64,000 bases of DNA from Rhabdornis inornatus (GCA_013397075.1 VWZS01005959.1:1-64000); one strand, 5' to 3'; shown: positions 46,101 to 61,100, counted from the stretch's first letter. The notes: generated by a model from the letters alone, not told the origin. Made by a program: numbers and translations.

Positions 46101-48317
46101 CCATAAGTACTTAAATCGTATGCATATAATCACTTACACTCCATTTTACGTTGTTTTAGTTAAAGCCATCTCTGCTTCCTCTGTAATCTCTCTTAGAAAA
46201 AAGATCTATAACAAAAGTTTCTGTGACATATATGGCATGAATAAACCATCAGGTTTTACTAACTTTTTAAACCTTTATATTTAACTTTTAAAAACACTTG
46301 GGAGAAAAACAGATTGTTCAAGAAGGGATGGTTTAAGGAAAAGCCTAGTTGGAGGTCATGGTCTTTTCCTACCTTCACTTCATATTTTTCATAGTCATCT
46401 GTTACTTAAAATATCTTCGGGTTCAGGGTTGTTATGGAGTTTATTTGGAATGCCTAATGATAAGCTTCAGAGGGAATATTTGTAATCCTGTGCCTTGGGG
46501 ACAGTGTCAACACCTGATAATCCAGGACCAGGAGTTCAGGTTGAAGCTGAGGAGTTGCTGACTGTAATACATCCTGCACTTTCACATACTGGAAGAGCTT
46601 AATAACCATTTTCTGACTTTCTTTCCAGAGACTGTACAACTGCAGCTGCTGCACTCCTCTGCACTGGAGCTCTGTCAGGAGCCTGTAGGTTTGGTAATGC
46701 TGAGGAAAACAGAGGATAAATGCACTAATTTTGTTTCTAATTCCTTTGGCATGCATAACGTTCAGAGGATAAGGAGGGAACGATGCCTTTTAAACTGGAT
46801 CATTTGTTTTGGTCTTAAGGTCAACAAACTATTTTTAGACCTTTATCTGTGGTGTGAGTGAACTGAGGTGTTTTGATGTTCAGTCCAACAGGAATAGGGA
46901 TTGTTTTACCAGCAAATGTGAACAGCATTGTTTTGTAAGTTGAAATCAGTGTTTAGTTACTCTGTCCCTGTTTTTTGGTGGATCACAGTTGTGAGAAGAT
47001 TCAGGACATAGATAGCAAGCAAGGCTGCTGAAACAAATGCACCCGGGGAGCAAAATTAAAAGGGCTTTGGAGATGCATTTTGCTTTTTTTCACATGGATT
47101 AGTGAAAATAACTTTGCTTTTCATGTTACAGAATATAGATTGTTTTACATAACTTGCTGATGAGCTCATCAGTGTTCAACAGCATAAATGAATAAACCCA
47201 ACCCAGATGCAGCAGCAGCCTCAATTAAACCTTTCATTAGCAGATTCCATAGACGTCCATTTCCTACATTTTTTTGGGACAAACTTCTTAAGAGGTATTA
47301 ATTAACAAAGTTATAAAAGGCGAATGCTGAAGCTTTCTGGTAATTCTAAGCTAATTTCTTGTGTGCAGAGGGATGAAGTCCTTGGCTGGGACCAGGAGGG
47401 GCCAGTGGGCTGCAGCCCAAGTGCTCTCCTCAGGTGAAACCAAGAGATTCTCTTCTCTTTCACCCATGCTGAAATTCCCAGATGATACTTTTTGCATAAA
47501 TTTGCTACCAACCTTTTGAAAGTTAACACACTGAGTGCTGTATTGATTAGGATATTGAGTTCTTTGCTCTGTCTACCTGTAACCCATTAGATTTTCAAAG
47601 ATATGCAAGTGAAGGCTTAAGAAAAACAAGTGATTATTGCTAATGAAACCTTCAAATGGGAAGCTGAGCGAGGCACTTGAACATCAACACATGGCATTAA
47701 GCTCACCCTTGCTCTACTGAGAATATTCAGGCCTTGAATTAATCAAGATTGCTGGATGTAATAGCGGAAGTTTGCAGTCTCAGGTTTGGATTGTACTTTG
47801 GCCTTAGATGAATGTGGAAGGAACTCCGATTAGAGCTCTGGTTTCAAAAGCATACACTGTAGAAAACCAAAAATCATGAGAAAACTGGAGCCAATCCCAT
47901 TGTTTTTAGTTCTGCCTGGTATTTCTTCTGGTCATTAATGATCAGCCCTCTCCCAGCATAGGGAGCTTCAAAAGTCTTCGAAAGACACTCACTGGCTTTT
48001 TCCTTATTTTGGATGGGAGGAGGGGTAGGTAGGACTGCTTGCTGCCAAGGCTTCAGTTTCTAAGGTGGCAAGTCTCAAATGCAGGGTTTTTTTCTGTGAA
48101 TTTGAGGTTCTGAAAGATTCCTTGGTCATAATTTTGGGTCTTTCACATCCCCTCACCTTCCTCTGAGTTTTAAGATACAAAGGCTATCTTGCAGCTCTGA
48201 AAATTCTCCAAACTTGAGTTTGGCTGTGAGCTGCCTGCTTGTATTGATTTATTGCTCACTGATGACTTAAAAACAAGTCCATTTACTTAGAAACAAGTCC
48301 AGTTGTTGTCATCTGAC

Positions 48318-48357
48318 AGAGGCAATTGATTTGTGTGAGAGGCAATTGATTTGTGAG
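48318..48357. repeat. 20-base tandem duplication
   Basis: GAGGCAATTGATTTGTG recurs at a 20-base period with nearly identical copies. Confidence 0.8.
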
Positions 48358-51300
48358 GTTCTTCCCTGCTTCTTTAAAATCCTTTTCTCATTTCAAAAGA
48401 AAACAGTCTGGATTTGTGGGTACTGTCATTAATGGAAGGTAAATCTAGAATTCATGTAAAGCTCACTTTAAAGGATAAAAAGCAAGTGTCACATGAGCAT
48501 TTATGCAAACATTAAGGCATCACCAATATAAACATTCATAGGTAGCATCATCTCATCTCAAATCTTTTCAGGGTCTTTTTTCTTTCAAGAAGGAACTATA
48601 ATGATATTTTTGGAAACTCCATTATAGACTAGACACATTGCACAAGATAAAATCCACATACAACCTGGTTCTCTGTAAAGCTTATGCAACAGGTTTGCAG
48701 CCTTACACAAACTGTTCTCATGCTGAATGTGATATGGCTTTGTATAACAGGATCTTATGTCATCTCTGCAGTTTTTAAAGCAGAACTGGGTAATCCATGA
48801 ACAGAACAGTAAGGACATTAGAGATTAAATGGGAGACTAATGACTACTGATGGATTACTGAATTTCAGGTTTTGAAGCTCTCAGTGTGGTCACTTGCCGT
48901 GTGAACTGGCATCTCTTTCAAATAACCAGCCCTGGCTCAGACTTTAAAGGAAAAGCTTTGCAAGAATTTCACTGCTGCAGTGGGAATTCACATTATTGAA
49001 TTAAGGATGTTTGCTTTCTTGTGCAGACCACTCAGATACTGCAGAACATAAAATTCTGGTAATAAACCCAGTCCTTGATTAGATATTTAAAATTATATGG
49101 TTGTCTTACTGTTCTCCTCATATGAGTGGGGTGCTTTGTACGGCCTTCCTGACTCTGCTTTTCCTAAGTGCTTCAGGCACATGACAGGGTAATTTAAACA
49201 ACTTGTTGGGTTGAGGAAGGGGAAACTTCCAAGAAGCAGGTGAGAAGGATCTCGAGCAGAGTAATTCATTGCCATGGATCTCCTCATGCAGTCGGAGGTA
49301 GCAGCTTTCTGGTGGCCCTTTCCCATGAAGGGTCATCTAGAAGGAGCCTTCTGCTCCCTGGCCAGACATGGTGTTTTACCATGGGGAGCCAAACTCCTGA
49401 AAGGTCTGATTGTGTTTCAGGCTTTTTCTAATAACAAACCTTCAAAATCATGCTGAAGTATTGAAGCATATTTCTGAGACAGATATTGTTTAACGGCTGC
49501 TTCAACTTTTACTTTCCCATCCTAAGTTGTGTTGTCTTTCACAGGAAATAAGTCTCAGAGAGCTCAATTATATGCCTTGTCATATCTGATTGCTTGCTAA
49601 AAAGAAAGTGGAGAGAATACATGCTAATTTTGATTTCTTCAGCCAGAAGTCTTTGGGTGTGTTGGGTAATTATGTCTGTTGTAAAGGTTTTGAAGGAGTT
49701 TCTTCTCCCTCAGCAAGAAACATTTCTATATTCACTTTAAAGAGTGCTGGCCTGTTACTTCACTTGTGAAAGCATTTGTACTGATGGCAAGTTATCTTCT
49801 CCCCAAAATGAAACTGTACCTCCTTCATTTACTGTGAGCTGCTATACTTGGTAACTCCAAGGATGCACCATTCCTCCATTCTTCAACCTCTACACCATAT
49901 TTTTCCCCAGCAACCTTTTTCCTACTATTTTTTTCTTTTTGCTACATCTGTTCCTCTTTCGCACTTCATGCAAAAGCACATTAATCATTAACATTTGTAT
50001 GTATTGCTGAAAAATGGCCTTTTCGAAGGCCTTTTCAGCCTTTTCTGCTTTTAGCTGAGCTATAGATATTGAGCAGCACATCCACCGGTACCTGTGGGAC
50101 ACCACTTGTTAAATACCTCTGCTATTAAGTGCCCCAGGTTTACATCTGGGGGGTAGTGGTGTGTTGCTGCACACTTTGGGATGCTCAACCGATGGATAAC
50201 AGGCCCAAAAAATGAGCAGCAGAATTAGGAAGGGACATGACTCAAAATGAGTGTAGCACATGCTGGTATTAAGCCTCCTTCTATTTAATATAGCCTTGGG
50301 ACAGTGCCTGTAGTATGGGATCATGGTTTTGGAGTTATGAAGCCTGAAATATTTTGCTCTGTGTGCTGGACACTTTGGCTGTGTCACACACAGGTGGCTC
50401 CAATGCAAAAATACAGGTTTGTGGTTTTGGAGGTTCATTTGGGTTTTTTAAGGGAGAAAAACAACCCAACAACTCTGTTTTGCCCTTCATAGCTGAAAAC
50501 TAAGAGGACAGTGATTAGAGCTTTTACCTAAGAGAAAAAATTAGGAAAGCTGCTTTTCTGGCCACTTTATCTAATAGCAATAAATCTCATTGAGCGGAGT
50601 GCATCTGTCCATATGGATATGGCTATTCTGAGACTAAAGAACTTCACACAGTGCAACTGGTGCTTCAGACATAGATGCCAGGCTCCTTTTGCTCCTGCAG
50701 TAGTTATGTTCTGGTGGGTGAATCTGTACACATCAAATAAAACATGAAATGCCAGCCCCTCATTATAGTTAGATAATGGGTGTTAGCTGGGGGAAAGTAT
50801 GGTGATTCATTTTTTAATGAAAAGAAAATGGCTTCAAATGTTCTTTTCTGGTAATACAGTCTCTGTTCAATGTGCTGTCTTTTCAAAGTCTAACCCCAAT
50901 TCTAACCATTTTGTAATTTGTACTTACTTCCAGCATGAATATCCCTCCCAGGCTAGCATTTTTACATGCTTAAGACTTGTTTAAAAATGAAAAGTAGGTA
51001 GCTTGGAATTTTATGCAGCCAGATCAGTAAATAAGAATAATTTTTCAGCATTTCTATCCCTCCATCCTCTGCATCCACAGCTCCTGAAGGGGATTGCTGT
51101 TTTTGTTGTCCCTTATGGAGGAGGTTATCTCAAGTTATTATACTCACTTTAAAGGGGTGAGAGCACAGTCCAGACAGCTGTTACTGTCTTCGTCCTGTTC
51201 ATGGATGTTCCAAAGAACAGTATGCAATTCCTGGAAGCTCTAGAGCTTCGTTTTTCATTTTGACTAATTGTTTTCTTGAAATAATGAGCAGCAGTGACTT

Positions 51301-54300
51301 CACAAAGCACAGTCTCCTGGCACCAAGATCATTAATGACTCACCGTAACTTTAGTAGCAGTTTAAAATATGCTTTTCCATACTTTGAAAAAGTCTTGGTA
51401 GTTTTGCTCACAAAGGAAGTGTAATGTGTGGTGGGAGTGAGTGGAGATGTATTTCCTTACCATTTTCTATCCATGACCGTTTTGAGGCACAGAATCCAAG
51501 GCAACCAAAAACTAGCAAGAAAAGAGGAGTTGCATTAGAGGTCTGGTCCAGATGAAAAATATTGTCTGGGGCGGGTTTTTTTGACATGGCCAATGACCCT
51601 CTTGCCTCCTCCTTAACTCCTCTACAGAGATGCAGTGCAAGGACCGCTTCATGTCTTTGAGGCTCACCTACCATGGGAGCACTAAAATTAGTCCCCTGTT
51701 CTGGAAGACTTCGGCTTTCTTGGAGATTTCATGATGGAAATTTCATCAGACATGTTCTTGAAGAGCAGCGCTGGAGGACAGTGGAGGGAGGGGAGTGCAT
51801 TATCCACCTGGGATGACCTCTGGGAGAGGTTTCCCGCAAGGGAAATCCCTCGTGACTCCTCTCAGGTGGTTCACAAGCAGCTCCATTCTCATCCCTACTT
51901 GTTTTTTCTTGTTAGGGCAAGTGATGTAGGGCCTCTCACTGTCTGAACTGCAGGTGCAGCTCTGAAGTTACTGCTGAGGATTGACCACTGACTCTTTCCA
52001 GCCTGAGGTCTATGACTGCTCCCCTTGGATCAGCTCTTGGGAAGATCGTGTGATGGGAAAAACACAGTGAGGTTAAAACACAAAAATCCAAATCTTGTCT
52101 GTCACTATTTTATTGTTTAAAATTCAGCCTGAAAATTGTATTAATCCCTTTACAGTAGCACAGGATTCCGAGAGTGGATTCAGTGTTCATTCTGAAAGGC
52201 ACCTCTGGGACATTTTTCAGCCTGGGTATGCTGTTGTGGTTTTATAGCACACCAAAGATGTATCTGATTTCTTTGTGCAACTGCCTGGCTTTCTTAAAAG
52301 GTATAGTGGAAGTTACTGTTTTGAAAGTTACTCTTTTTTGTTGCTTTTTTGGTGCAGGGGATGCTCATGGTGTCTCCCCTGCTCTTCTGCCACACAACCA
52401 CAGAAATCCCAAACCACAACCAAACACTGGTTTGAAATGAGAAGCTGAGGTGTGTAATGTCAATTTAAGGTATTTTATCAACATTTAATTATAGTTCTTT
52501 GTTAAGTGGCTGCATACAGAAGTAGCACAAACCCATTAAATGGTAATGCTGAGTTCTCTTCAAAAACTTGTTTGTTGGGGATCCAGTCAAAGGAGGTCAG
52601 AAATGCCAAACTTTCTCCCAGGAACTCCATAGTACCAATACCTGTTTCATAACTCAGGCTGATATTTTAGAAATATCATTACATGTCTACAATGTTAATT
52701 GGGCTTGTGGGATGAAAGGTCGTTCCAAATGTAAAGCTGCTTCCCAGCACCCTTTATCTCAGGATAATCCTTTTTCCCAAGGAAATTAAGGCACATTTTA
52801 AAACATCCAGCACTATATTACCAAGCCTACAGCAGAGCAGAGTGAATGCAGGGAACTCAGCATGCCACCTTTTTTCCTAGAACCTTTTAGCTGTTTATCA
52901 AACTTGGTTTTCAATTTCTGAGCAGATTTGGCCCTTCTGAAAATGAAAGTCCACTTTTGGCTTTCCCTCAGGCACAGAGCAGGCAGGTCCCATGGGTGTT
53001 GTGCCTGCACAGTGTCCTGGGCTCTGCTCTCCCTGCAGATGCCTTGGCAGGCTCTGGGAATTTAATCCCAACGGTTCTGTGGTGGATACAGACAACAGCT
53101 AACATGACTTGAACCCAGCTTTGCTAATTAATGTATGATTAAAAAAAAAAACGCTCCAGAAGGGAGATGAAATGATGCTTTGGAGAAGCAGTCATTTGGG
53201 TTTTATTATCCCCACTGAGCTCTGTGTGTGTTGTAAAGGCTTGAGAAGGAAGGAAAAACCAGGGGTGCAAATGTTGGCTGGTCAGTAAAAATCCCTGTTT
53301 GGCATTCAGCAGGGGGTCAGATAAAAGCAAGCTTAAAGAATGGGAGGAAATAAACCTGAAAATTGAATTACTTATTGCTGGTGCAAAATATGTGCTAACT
53401 CCTGGCTCCTTACCTTAAAGAGAGATGTAATAGGCGTTAGCAGAGTTAGGAGAGGCATGAAAATTCTGCAGACAGGCAGGGAAGGCAGACAGACAATCCC
53501 TTTTCTCACTGGCATTTTTGCCTTTATATGCAGGCCCCTTTATTCCTGCTAGCCCTCAAAATAATCCAAAGCTTTCCATACAGTTTCTACTACCTCCCAG
53601 CCCTTTCACAGGCAAGGGCATATCTTCGCAGGAGGCAGGGGGTTTGAAAAGCAAGATAGTTAAACCAATACCAGGTATTTTTATCATAATGCTGCACAGT
53701 TAGTCTTGCCTTTGTTGGCACCTTTGGGTCAAGAGGGCAGCAGAAAGAACAGCCATCGGTACAAACCCCTAGGCTTGCCAGGATTAAAAATCCTGTGCAG
53801 TGTTTTGATGCTTGAAAAGAAAAGAAGCACACATTTTAGGGACACAGGTCGACTCAGATGTTACTATAGTTCCACTTCAGGACAGCTGCCTAAAACCTGG
53901 CAACAGCATTTGGCATTGCACGTCATCCTCCCTTCCCTGCTTCTTTAGGAGGGGTGGCTTTGAGTTGTGTAATGCTGTTCTCCATCTCATCTCCCTGCCT
54001 CAAATCACAGCAGCATTCAGTTTCTTTTATCTGAGAGCTGCTACATGGCTTCTCCTCCCACTGAAGAGCTGCAGTGAGAAGGCAGGGAGTGGTGTTCCTG
54101 TGCCCTCATAGCCACGGTGTGCCAGGCCAGCATGAGGTCCATGAGACAAATTCCTTGGAGCTTAGGTTGGTCTCCCAGGAGGACATCTTTAGCCTGATCC
54201 CGGGAATGGGGAGGAGGTAAAATACATTCTATTTCTCACAGTCCTACAGCAAGAGCAGTGACCTTACATCTGCCAAGGGGAGCCAGTCACAAATCTAACA

Positions 54301-55585
54301 TTTTCCTGATGCAGGAGAAATAGGCTGCGGTGTTGCAGATTTACCACTGATGAGATACATGCCCACTCTGCTGAAGGCTGGTGTCCAAACTGTGGGTGCA
54401 GGCCGGAAAAGACAGGTTGCTGTTGTGGAGAATAAAAAACAAAAGAGACTTCTCTGCTTCAGAGGCACAGAAGGCTAAATGAGCCGTTCCCATCATCTCC
54501 ATTTTCCTCAGGAGAAGTGGTTAAAGTCTTTTATATTTCATTGCCTACTTCTCTCCTTGTTCACGATGAGAAAGAGACAACCAATTAAATATCTATCTGA
54601 TGTGGAAGAGCTGAAGCCTTTCTTTGTGCAGAGGTATCTCTGATTCTCATGTGTTTATTTTCCTATTCAGTTTTCATACGCTGAGTGGATTGCTTAGTAA
54701 TTGTTAAATGACCGCTCTGTAATTCAGTTATAGAAATTATTTCTACGTCAGTACCACTTGTCCTTGAATAGAGAACTGGAGGTCAACCAAAATTAGATAA
54801 CTTCTCTTCAAACCTTTTATCTTTCTGGAAAAAAAGATGGTTCAACATGATACCTGTCAAGAGGAATATGAAGTTCCCACCTTAAAACAATCCTTGGGGC
54901 CAAGCTGGTTTGGGGATCATATTGAGAGTTGGTGTCCTGATGTATCCTGTTGAGACCTTTAAACAGATTAATCCAGGTGTGATGTTGACTGTAGTGCAGA
55001 GCTGGTATTCTATTGCCCACATTCATTTCTAGAATGAATTGTGAAATCACAGATTGAATAAAACAAAGTTGTAATTTTCACTGAGGCAAGGAGAGCTGTG
55101 TGGGCAGAGCAGGCAGTCCCTTGGCTTCAGTGGGATTCAGCTCAGAATTCTGATACATCCTCCCACATTCGTCTCTTCAAGGTTGCACCTCCAGCTTCAG
55201 CTTTCACTATGAGCCTTTGCTTTTCACCTTACACAAGAAAAGAGGCTGAAAAAAAGGAAAAGGAGTTACATATTATGCAGTAAATATTACCAAGGACATA
55301 CTCTGTCGTTAAAAAAAAAAGGCAAAGAAAAATGCAAATCTGGAGCTTTTCTTGTATTTTCAGAAGAGAGTATTTCTCTGGTGTCTCCCTGCTGGCACAT
55401 AATGCTAATATTTCTGTGCATTTGATCTGAAGGTTACTGAGGTCAATGCAGAGATTCTCAGTATCTTCAGCAGACTTTGCACCACACTGAGCAGGAGTTG
55501 CTGATTTGCTATAAATCTGAGTGTGATGCCTGTCCTGAGGCTTTGGAACAGCAAGAGTAGCAGTGTTGGAGGGGCTGAAATCAGG

Positions 55586-55667
55586 CTGGACTTAAAAAAT
55601 ATTTTTGATATTTTTTTCCTCATTCTAAATGTAATGAGGAAAAAATATCAAAAATTATTTAGACCAG
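55586..55667. repeat. Long AT-rich inverted repeat (hairpin)
   Basis: A left arm at 55586-55624 pairs with a right arm at 55633-55667 around an eight-base loop. The inner 28 base pairs are almost perfect, and the outer part (CTGG against CCAG) extends it with small bulges. It could be a palindromic transposon remnant or an RNA hairpin. Confidence 0.75.
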
Positions 55668-56820
55668 GATTTTTTTTTCCCAATTTGGCTTTTTTGCCCC
55701 TTTTTAAGTTCACACACTCAAATTGCAGAAAAGAAACAAGTACAGTTATTTTGGTCTCACTGAGGAGACGTGTTTGTAGTTGCCACATAACTCTGAGTAG
55801 ATTCTTTTGTCCTGGTAAGTTCTATTTTCAGATCATCAGAAAGGTTATGGATAAATGCCATAAAAGGGGAAAAAATAAAAACCCTATTTGGTCTGACTGC
55901 TTTGTCTTTTTAAATATTTTAAGAAGGAAACACCAGCTGAAAGCATGCTGGACTGCAGACATATTTTCTAGCCTTTGGTACCCTGTTTATGTATTTTTAG
56001 ATGAGCAGTTCTGCCCAAATGCCAGTGAATTTTCACAGTCCATTTAAAGGTGTATATGCCTGTAATTCCAGATGTGTGGGATCAGTGTGCCAGGGACAGA
56101 GGGTTAATGTTTCTGGGAGGAGATGGAGATGCTGCTGGTGGTGCGTATGCCTGTGGTGCCAGCCTTGTGCTCTCCCTTCTCTGATGGTAAAATGCCCTGG
56201 AGCAAATGGATGCCTGGTATTGCTGCTTGCTGTGAACATGGCCGGAGAGAAGGGCTCAAACAGCTGCCCTTCAAAAATTAGTTCTGAAAAATGCCAGTTT
56301 GTAAGCACAAAACGTATTTGCTGTAGCTCAGTCATGCTGATTTCAGAGCTTTGGTGAAGAGTATAGGGACTTTTTGAAGTGAGGTTTTTTGAGGGCATTA
56401 CCTGTTGCCATTAAGAGACATAAGTCAGCAGAGGATTTGCATGGCCTTTACTCACTACTTTCAAAACTTGCAGCAACCAAAATAAACACCTTTGTACTTT
56501 TAGTTCAGCTCTGGGTTCTAAAGTATTTCAGCAACAGGACCCACTTACCCCTCATTGCCCCTTTCAGGCAATCCAGGTGCCTTTCAGGCCACAGGGCAAA
56601 TGTGCAGTGTTCAGAAAGGAGCAGAAAAGATGGTTTTAAACATATCTTACTCCAAAATGCTGGTTCAGAGTAATTCTAATCTTTGGTCTCTTCTCTGAGA
56701 AAACCAGTTATGGCCTTGACTGAAGACTGATTGGAGTGGAAAAGCCGAGATCCTCTGGCCTTTGCCATCAACAGGAGCCAGTGTTATCTGCTCTCATGGA
56801 AAATAAACTGTTTTAGGGTT

Positions 56821-56860
56821 ACAGAACCATAGAATGGCTTGGGTTGGAAGAGGATATTCA
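56821..56860 (-). mobile_element. CR1 LINE 3' terminal fragment
   Basis: ACAGAACCATAGAATGG followed by CTTGGGTTGGAAGAGG is the reverse complement of a CR1 3' tail. Only about 40 bases of recognisable element remain, so the insertion was extremely 5'-truncated or has decayed. Confidence 0.7.
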
Positions 56861-58067
56861 TTTCTACTCAGCTTTTATATTTGGTCTAATACTTTTAGGC
56901 AGGACATTAATGGATTCCTGAGTCATTTATGTAACACATAAACATGAAGGAGTTGTGGGGGAGCAAGAGCAATCTGTTTTGGGGCTGCTAACCAAATTAT
57001 TCAGCCTGCAAGCCAGTAGTACTCTCAGCCAGAATATGCCAGAATCCCAAGTCACGCAGCCTCCTGAAGGTCAGGAGTTCTCTGCTCGGGTTTTTAGTGC
57101 ATTCTTTTACTGTGGGATTATTTCTAAATGCAGATTACTTTAACTGTGTTGATTGGTTTGGTATAAAAGTAATTCTTATTCCCAGAGTTCATTCCTGTTT
57201 TCCTGGTATTTTTTGTTGCAGTAACAGAGGGAATGTGTTTGACACTGATTTGATTAAATAAAAAGTTACATTGAAAGCACAGAAATTTACTTGTGTCCTT
57301 AGGAGTTAACCAAGTGCATGGTCTTGGTGATACCCTGTTACAAAAACATGTCCCAGTAGTAGGGAGGGTTTGATACTGTGATAGGGTACTTTCTGAAACA
57401 TTTAAGAAAATGATAAATAATAACATAAAGTTGTTGAAATTTAATTCTGAGAAAGTTTGTGGGGGGGTATTATAGTGCGTGATGTTTGATTTAAATTTTT
57501 TTGCCATGCTGAATGATTCCCATGTTATAGGAAAATTAAAATGTAATGAAAATTAATTACAGATCTAAAGAATGTTCTCACTAGAAAAGCTGGATTTAGT
57601 GTAAAAGCATAAGATGCATCAGTAAGGACTCTTTTTCTTAGACTAATTTCATACTGCAATTAAGTGCTACAAGATTGAAAAAACAAAGGCTAGCCTAGGT
57701 ATTGGGAGATGAAACATGTCTAGGGAAAGCTGTAGACTGGTATTTCAGTTCCATGAGCAACCTTAACACCAACCAAACAAAGCACAGTGCAAGAAATCGA
57801 GGACAGCTGTCAAACAAGGTAGAAAAATGCAGATCATAAGTGAGGAAGGGTATTCACCCACTAAGGTAAAGGAGTCCTGCAGAGGACTTAGAGGAGAGCA
57901 CCTCACCTTGCAGTGGTTCCACTGGCATAGTCTCTTAGTGAAGAGCTGACACAGCACACAGGGCTTGAATAAGTGATGATGGAGCTTTCTCGTTGCTGGT
58001 ACCCTTGGGAGGGATCCTGATGCTGTGCCAGAAATGGAGTTTTTTAATAGTTTTTTATAGTTCCCAT

Positions 58068-58130
58068 GTAATATATATAACTATATAAACTACATCTATA
58101 TATATTCTTATATAGTGATATATAGTTTTT
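58068..58130. repeat. AT-rich TATA/TATC low-complexity stretch
   Basis: Imperfect runs of ATATAT and CTATATA, with several short self-complementary pieces. Confidence 0.7.
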
Positions 58131-61100
58131 ATTTTAAATTTAGTTTTGTAATACATGTTTTGTTTCAAATCTCACAGTGATACAAAGGTAATTTAATTTT
58201 TTTTATGCTGGCTTTACATGCTTCTGTGTACAGTTCGGTGAAGCTTGCAGGTATCGCTGTCTTTTTTTACAACCTCTTCATGCATTTTTTAGTTAATGAT
58301 TTTAGCTCTGTTTACACCTTTGTTTAAATAGCAGCTGGCTCAAGACCCAACTAGAGTTGCATGCCAGAGTCCCCAAGACAGTGTCATTAGCCTAAGCAGA
58401 TTAATTGATTTATTTGGCATGCCATTACACCTGTTTACCTCAAGCCAGTCAAGCAGCAGAGAAAAAATGCTGCTGTTAAAGATTAAACATTCCACACTCA
58501 CTGTTTTGGGGTTTGAAAGAACTGGAGCTCAGCTGTGCTTTCAAAGATGCTGGGATTCAAATGGAAACAGTCTTGTTATGCTTTCTTTGACAGAACAGTG
58601 TCTGTAGGGGCAGAGAGGGGGTCAGAGGAGTGTGTGCTTTTGTATTATTTTTTAGAAACAGTTCAGATACAAAGAGGTTTCACTTTTCATTCCTGCACCA
58701 GGAGTTAGATCACAACACTTTCTGTTTACTTGTCTCAATCCCATTCCTATCTCAGGAAGGCAGAAGTTCTGGCAGTGCCTTTGGCTGGGATTACCCAGCC
58801 CGGTACTTAGTGGCCTTCAGCTATGACCAGCTTACATGATCAGTATTTTCCATGCCAGGCTAGATCCCTCCCCGAACTGCTTTGCCCATATCCAAGTTCA
58901 AGACTATGAGGGAAAAAATACTTTGGAGGTTTCTCCTTAAATACCTTTTTGTCTTTTTGATAGGAAGTGAGGTAATGGGAGGGATTTTTTGAGGAAAAAA
59001 CCAAAGCTTGGAAATAGTAAGCTCAAGGTTACTGCAGGGTCAGAAAGGTGCCTCTTGGTGCCCTCATGATAAAGAATTGCCTTAAAAATTTAGGGTACTC
59101 TGAACACCTCAAGGTAGAGTTTTTGTCCAACAGCTCACTTCCAAGAGAGTTTAGCCTAAACTGAGCATGTTCCAGAGTAGAGATGCAGCATTATATAGAG
59201 TCAAACATCCACCACTCTTCAGTAAGGGAGAGCCATAAAGGGTTTTCTATTCCATGAAGCTCCTGTGACTGCAGCAGATTTTGTGAGGTAGCCTGAATCT
59301 CAGGTAGCTGAAGATTGTGAAAGGGTGTTGGAGGAGCCAGGTGAGCAGGCTTAGGAAACCACAATCGATCAGGTAAGGCCACACAAAAAGTCACAGGCAT
59401 AACCTTGGAAAGAGTCATCCATAAATGAGAATGAAATCTGCATTTTGTCAGCATAAACAGGTCCTTTTTTCTGCAATGTGTTGGTACCAGCAGAACTGTG
59501 GCTTCTATAACCTTTCCTTTCTGACCACAGTGAGCTGCCCTAATGAGCTGAGGACTGGGCTTAGGGACATCCATGGTGGATGAGAGGTGTCCTCACAGCA
59601 TCTGGGAGCTGTGGTCAGCACTGAGTTCCCTTTCACTGGTGGGCAGAAATCAGGGATCACTAATACCAAACCTGTGCTGGACTTCCACCATGTGTTCATG
59701 GCCAGCCTCTGCATTTGCACACTGTGGTAGAAGGTTTTTGAGTGGAACAGTGGATAAGAAACCCCTGGAGCAATGAGTCTGTGCAGGGGCAGCACACAGG
59801 GCAGGGCACTCGGGGTGGGATATGGGGAATGCATAAGGTCAAAAACCAGAAACAGGTGCAAATCAGTGTGATTTTTTTTCAAAATCAAAAAGACAGAAAT
59901 TGGAAGGTTTACAGAAACCAATGAAAGTTAATATCACCAGTCTGAAAACAGCAGAGCCATATAGGAAGAGGCTTTCATAAAAGTATTGTCCCTTTTTGTT
60001 GTTAATTATTAAGAATAATGTTTTTCTTGTGAGCTCTTTAATGTGAAATGTATAAAAGCTACAGAGTATGCTACTTTCCAATTAGTTATACTGATTAAAT
60101 TATGGTTTGGCTTTGTTTTTCTTCAACACTTCCTGAAAAGAAAGCTGCACATCCAAAAGACACAGGGAGCAGCAGGTTAAAGCTGCATCCATAAATGCTC
60201 ATTTTTCATGTAGGATATAAAATACCAGGTAGACTATTTTCAGGAGGCTGATAATGTAAAAGGAATGACATTACATTTACTGTGCAGTATCAGGGACCTA
60301 CTTTTATCCTCTGGAATTGTTCCATTTTCTGCAATCCTTAATCTGCTTAATGTGTGATATTACAGGCTTGATGTTACATTCAAAGTATTAAAAAAATCTG
60401 CAATAGAGGTAACTTTTATTTTTTCAAGGGGATATAATAATAATTTGCTTAAGAGGTTCCTGGTTCATGTAATACCAAAATAATGGAGAATTAAAGGGCA
60501 CTCGCAGTTGCAAATATTTGTGCTTCATTTTATACAGTATTATGGAAATTAATTGCATTTTACATTAGAGTCTTTGAAGAGCATGATTGTAAATATGTAG
60601 CAAAAATAGCTCTGAATTGAATTAAAAATAATGAACTTAGTATTGTCAGAAATGTGTGAGTATGAAATCAATGGATTTTTTGTTTAATTATCTAGATTTT
60701 GCTGTCATCATATGCCCTAGTATATCTTGCAGAATATTAATAAATATAAAAATAACTCCAGAAGTTTGCAGTGGGATCACGATTGATGCAATGTGATAGA
60801 AGAATTGATGCAGCATCTCACACTTTTGTCATTCTGCATTGGTTTGCAGCAACTTCTTTGTGGTTTTATTTTCTTTTTACCATTTATCAGATGTTCCTGA
60901 TGAGAATCTAAATGGCAAAAATAAATTGCTCTCCTAAACATCTGACATGAAATATTTCCACCCTGTGGAACTACATTTTAATCACAGTCCTATTACTGTG
61001 ATTTTTGAAGAATGAAATATAAGCTAAAGTCCAAAGTTTTTCTTCTTTTTGGATCATTCATATAAGATGGATGTTGTGTATTGTGACATTCCTGCAGCAG

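Noticed and set aside
55523..56047. 174-codon open frame on the + strand
   Set aside because: It runs through the AT-rich hairpin and unrelated sequence. The protein shows no recognisable domain and the length is plausible by chance over 64 kb in six frames.
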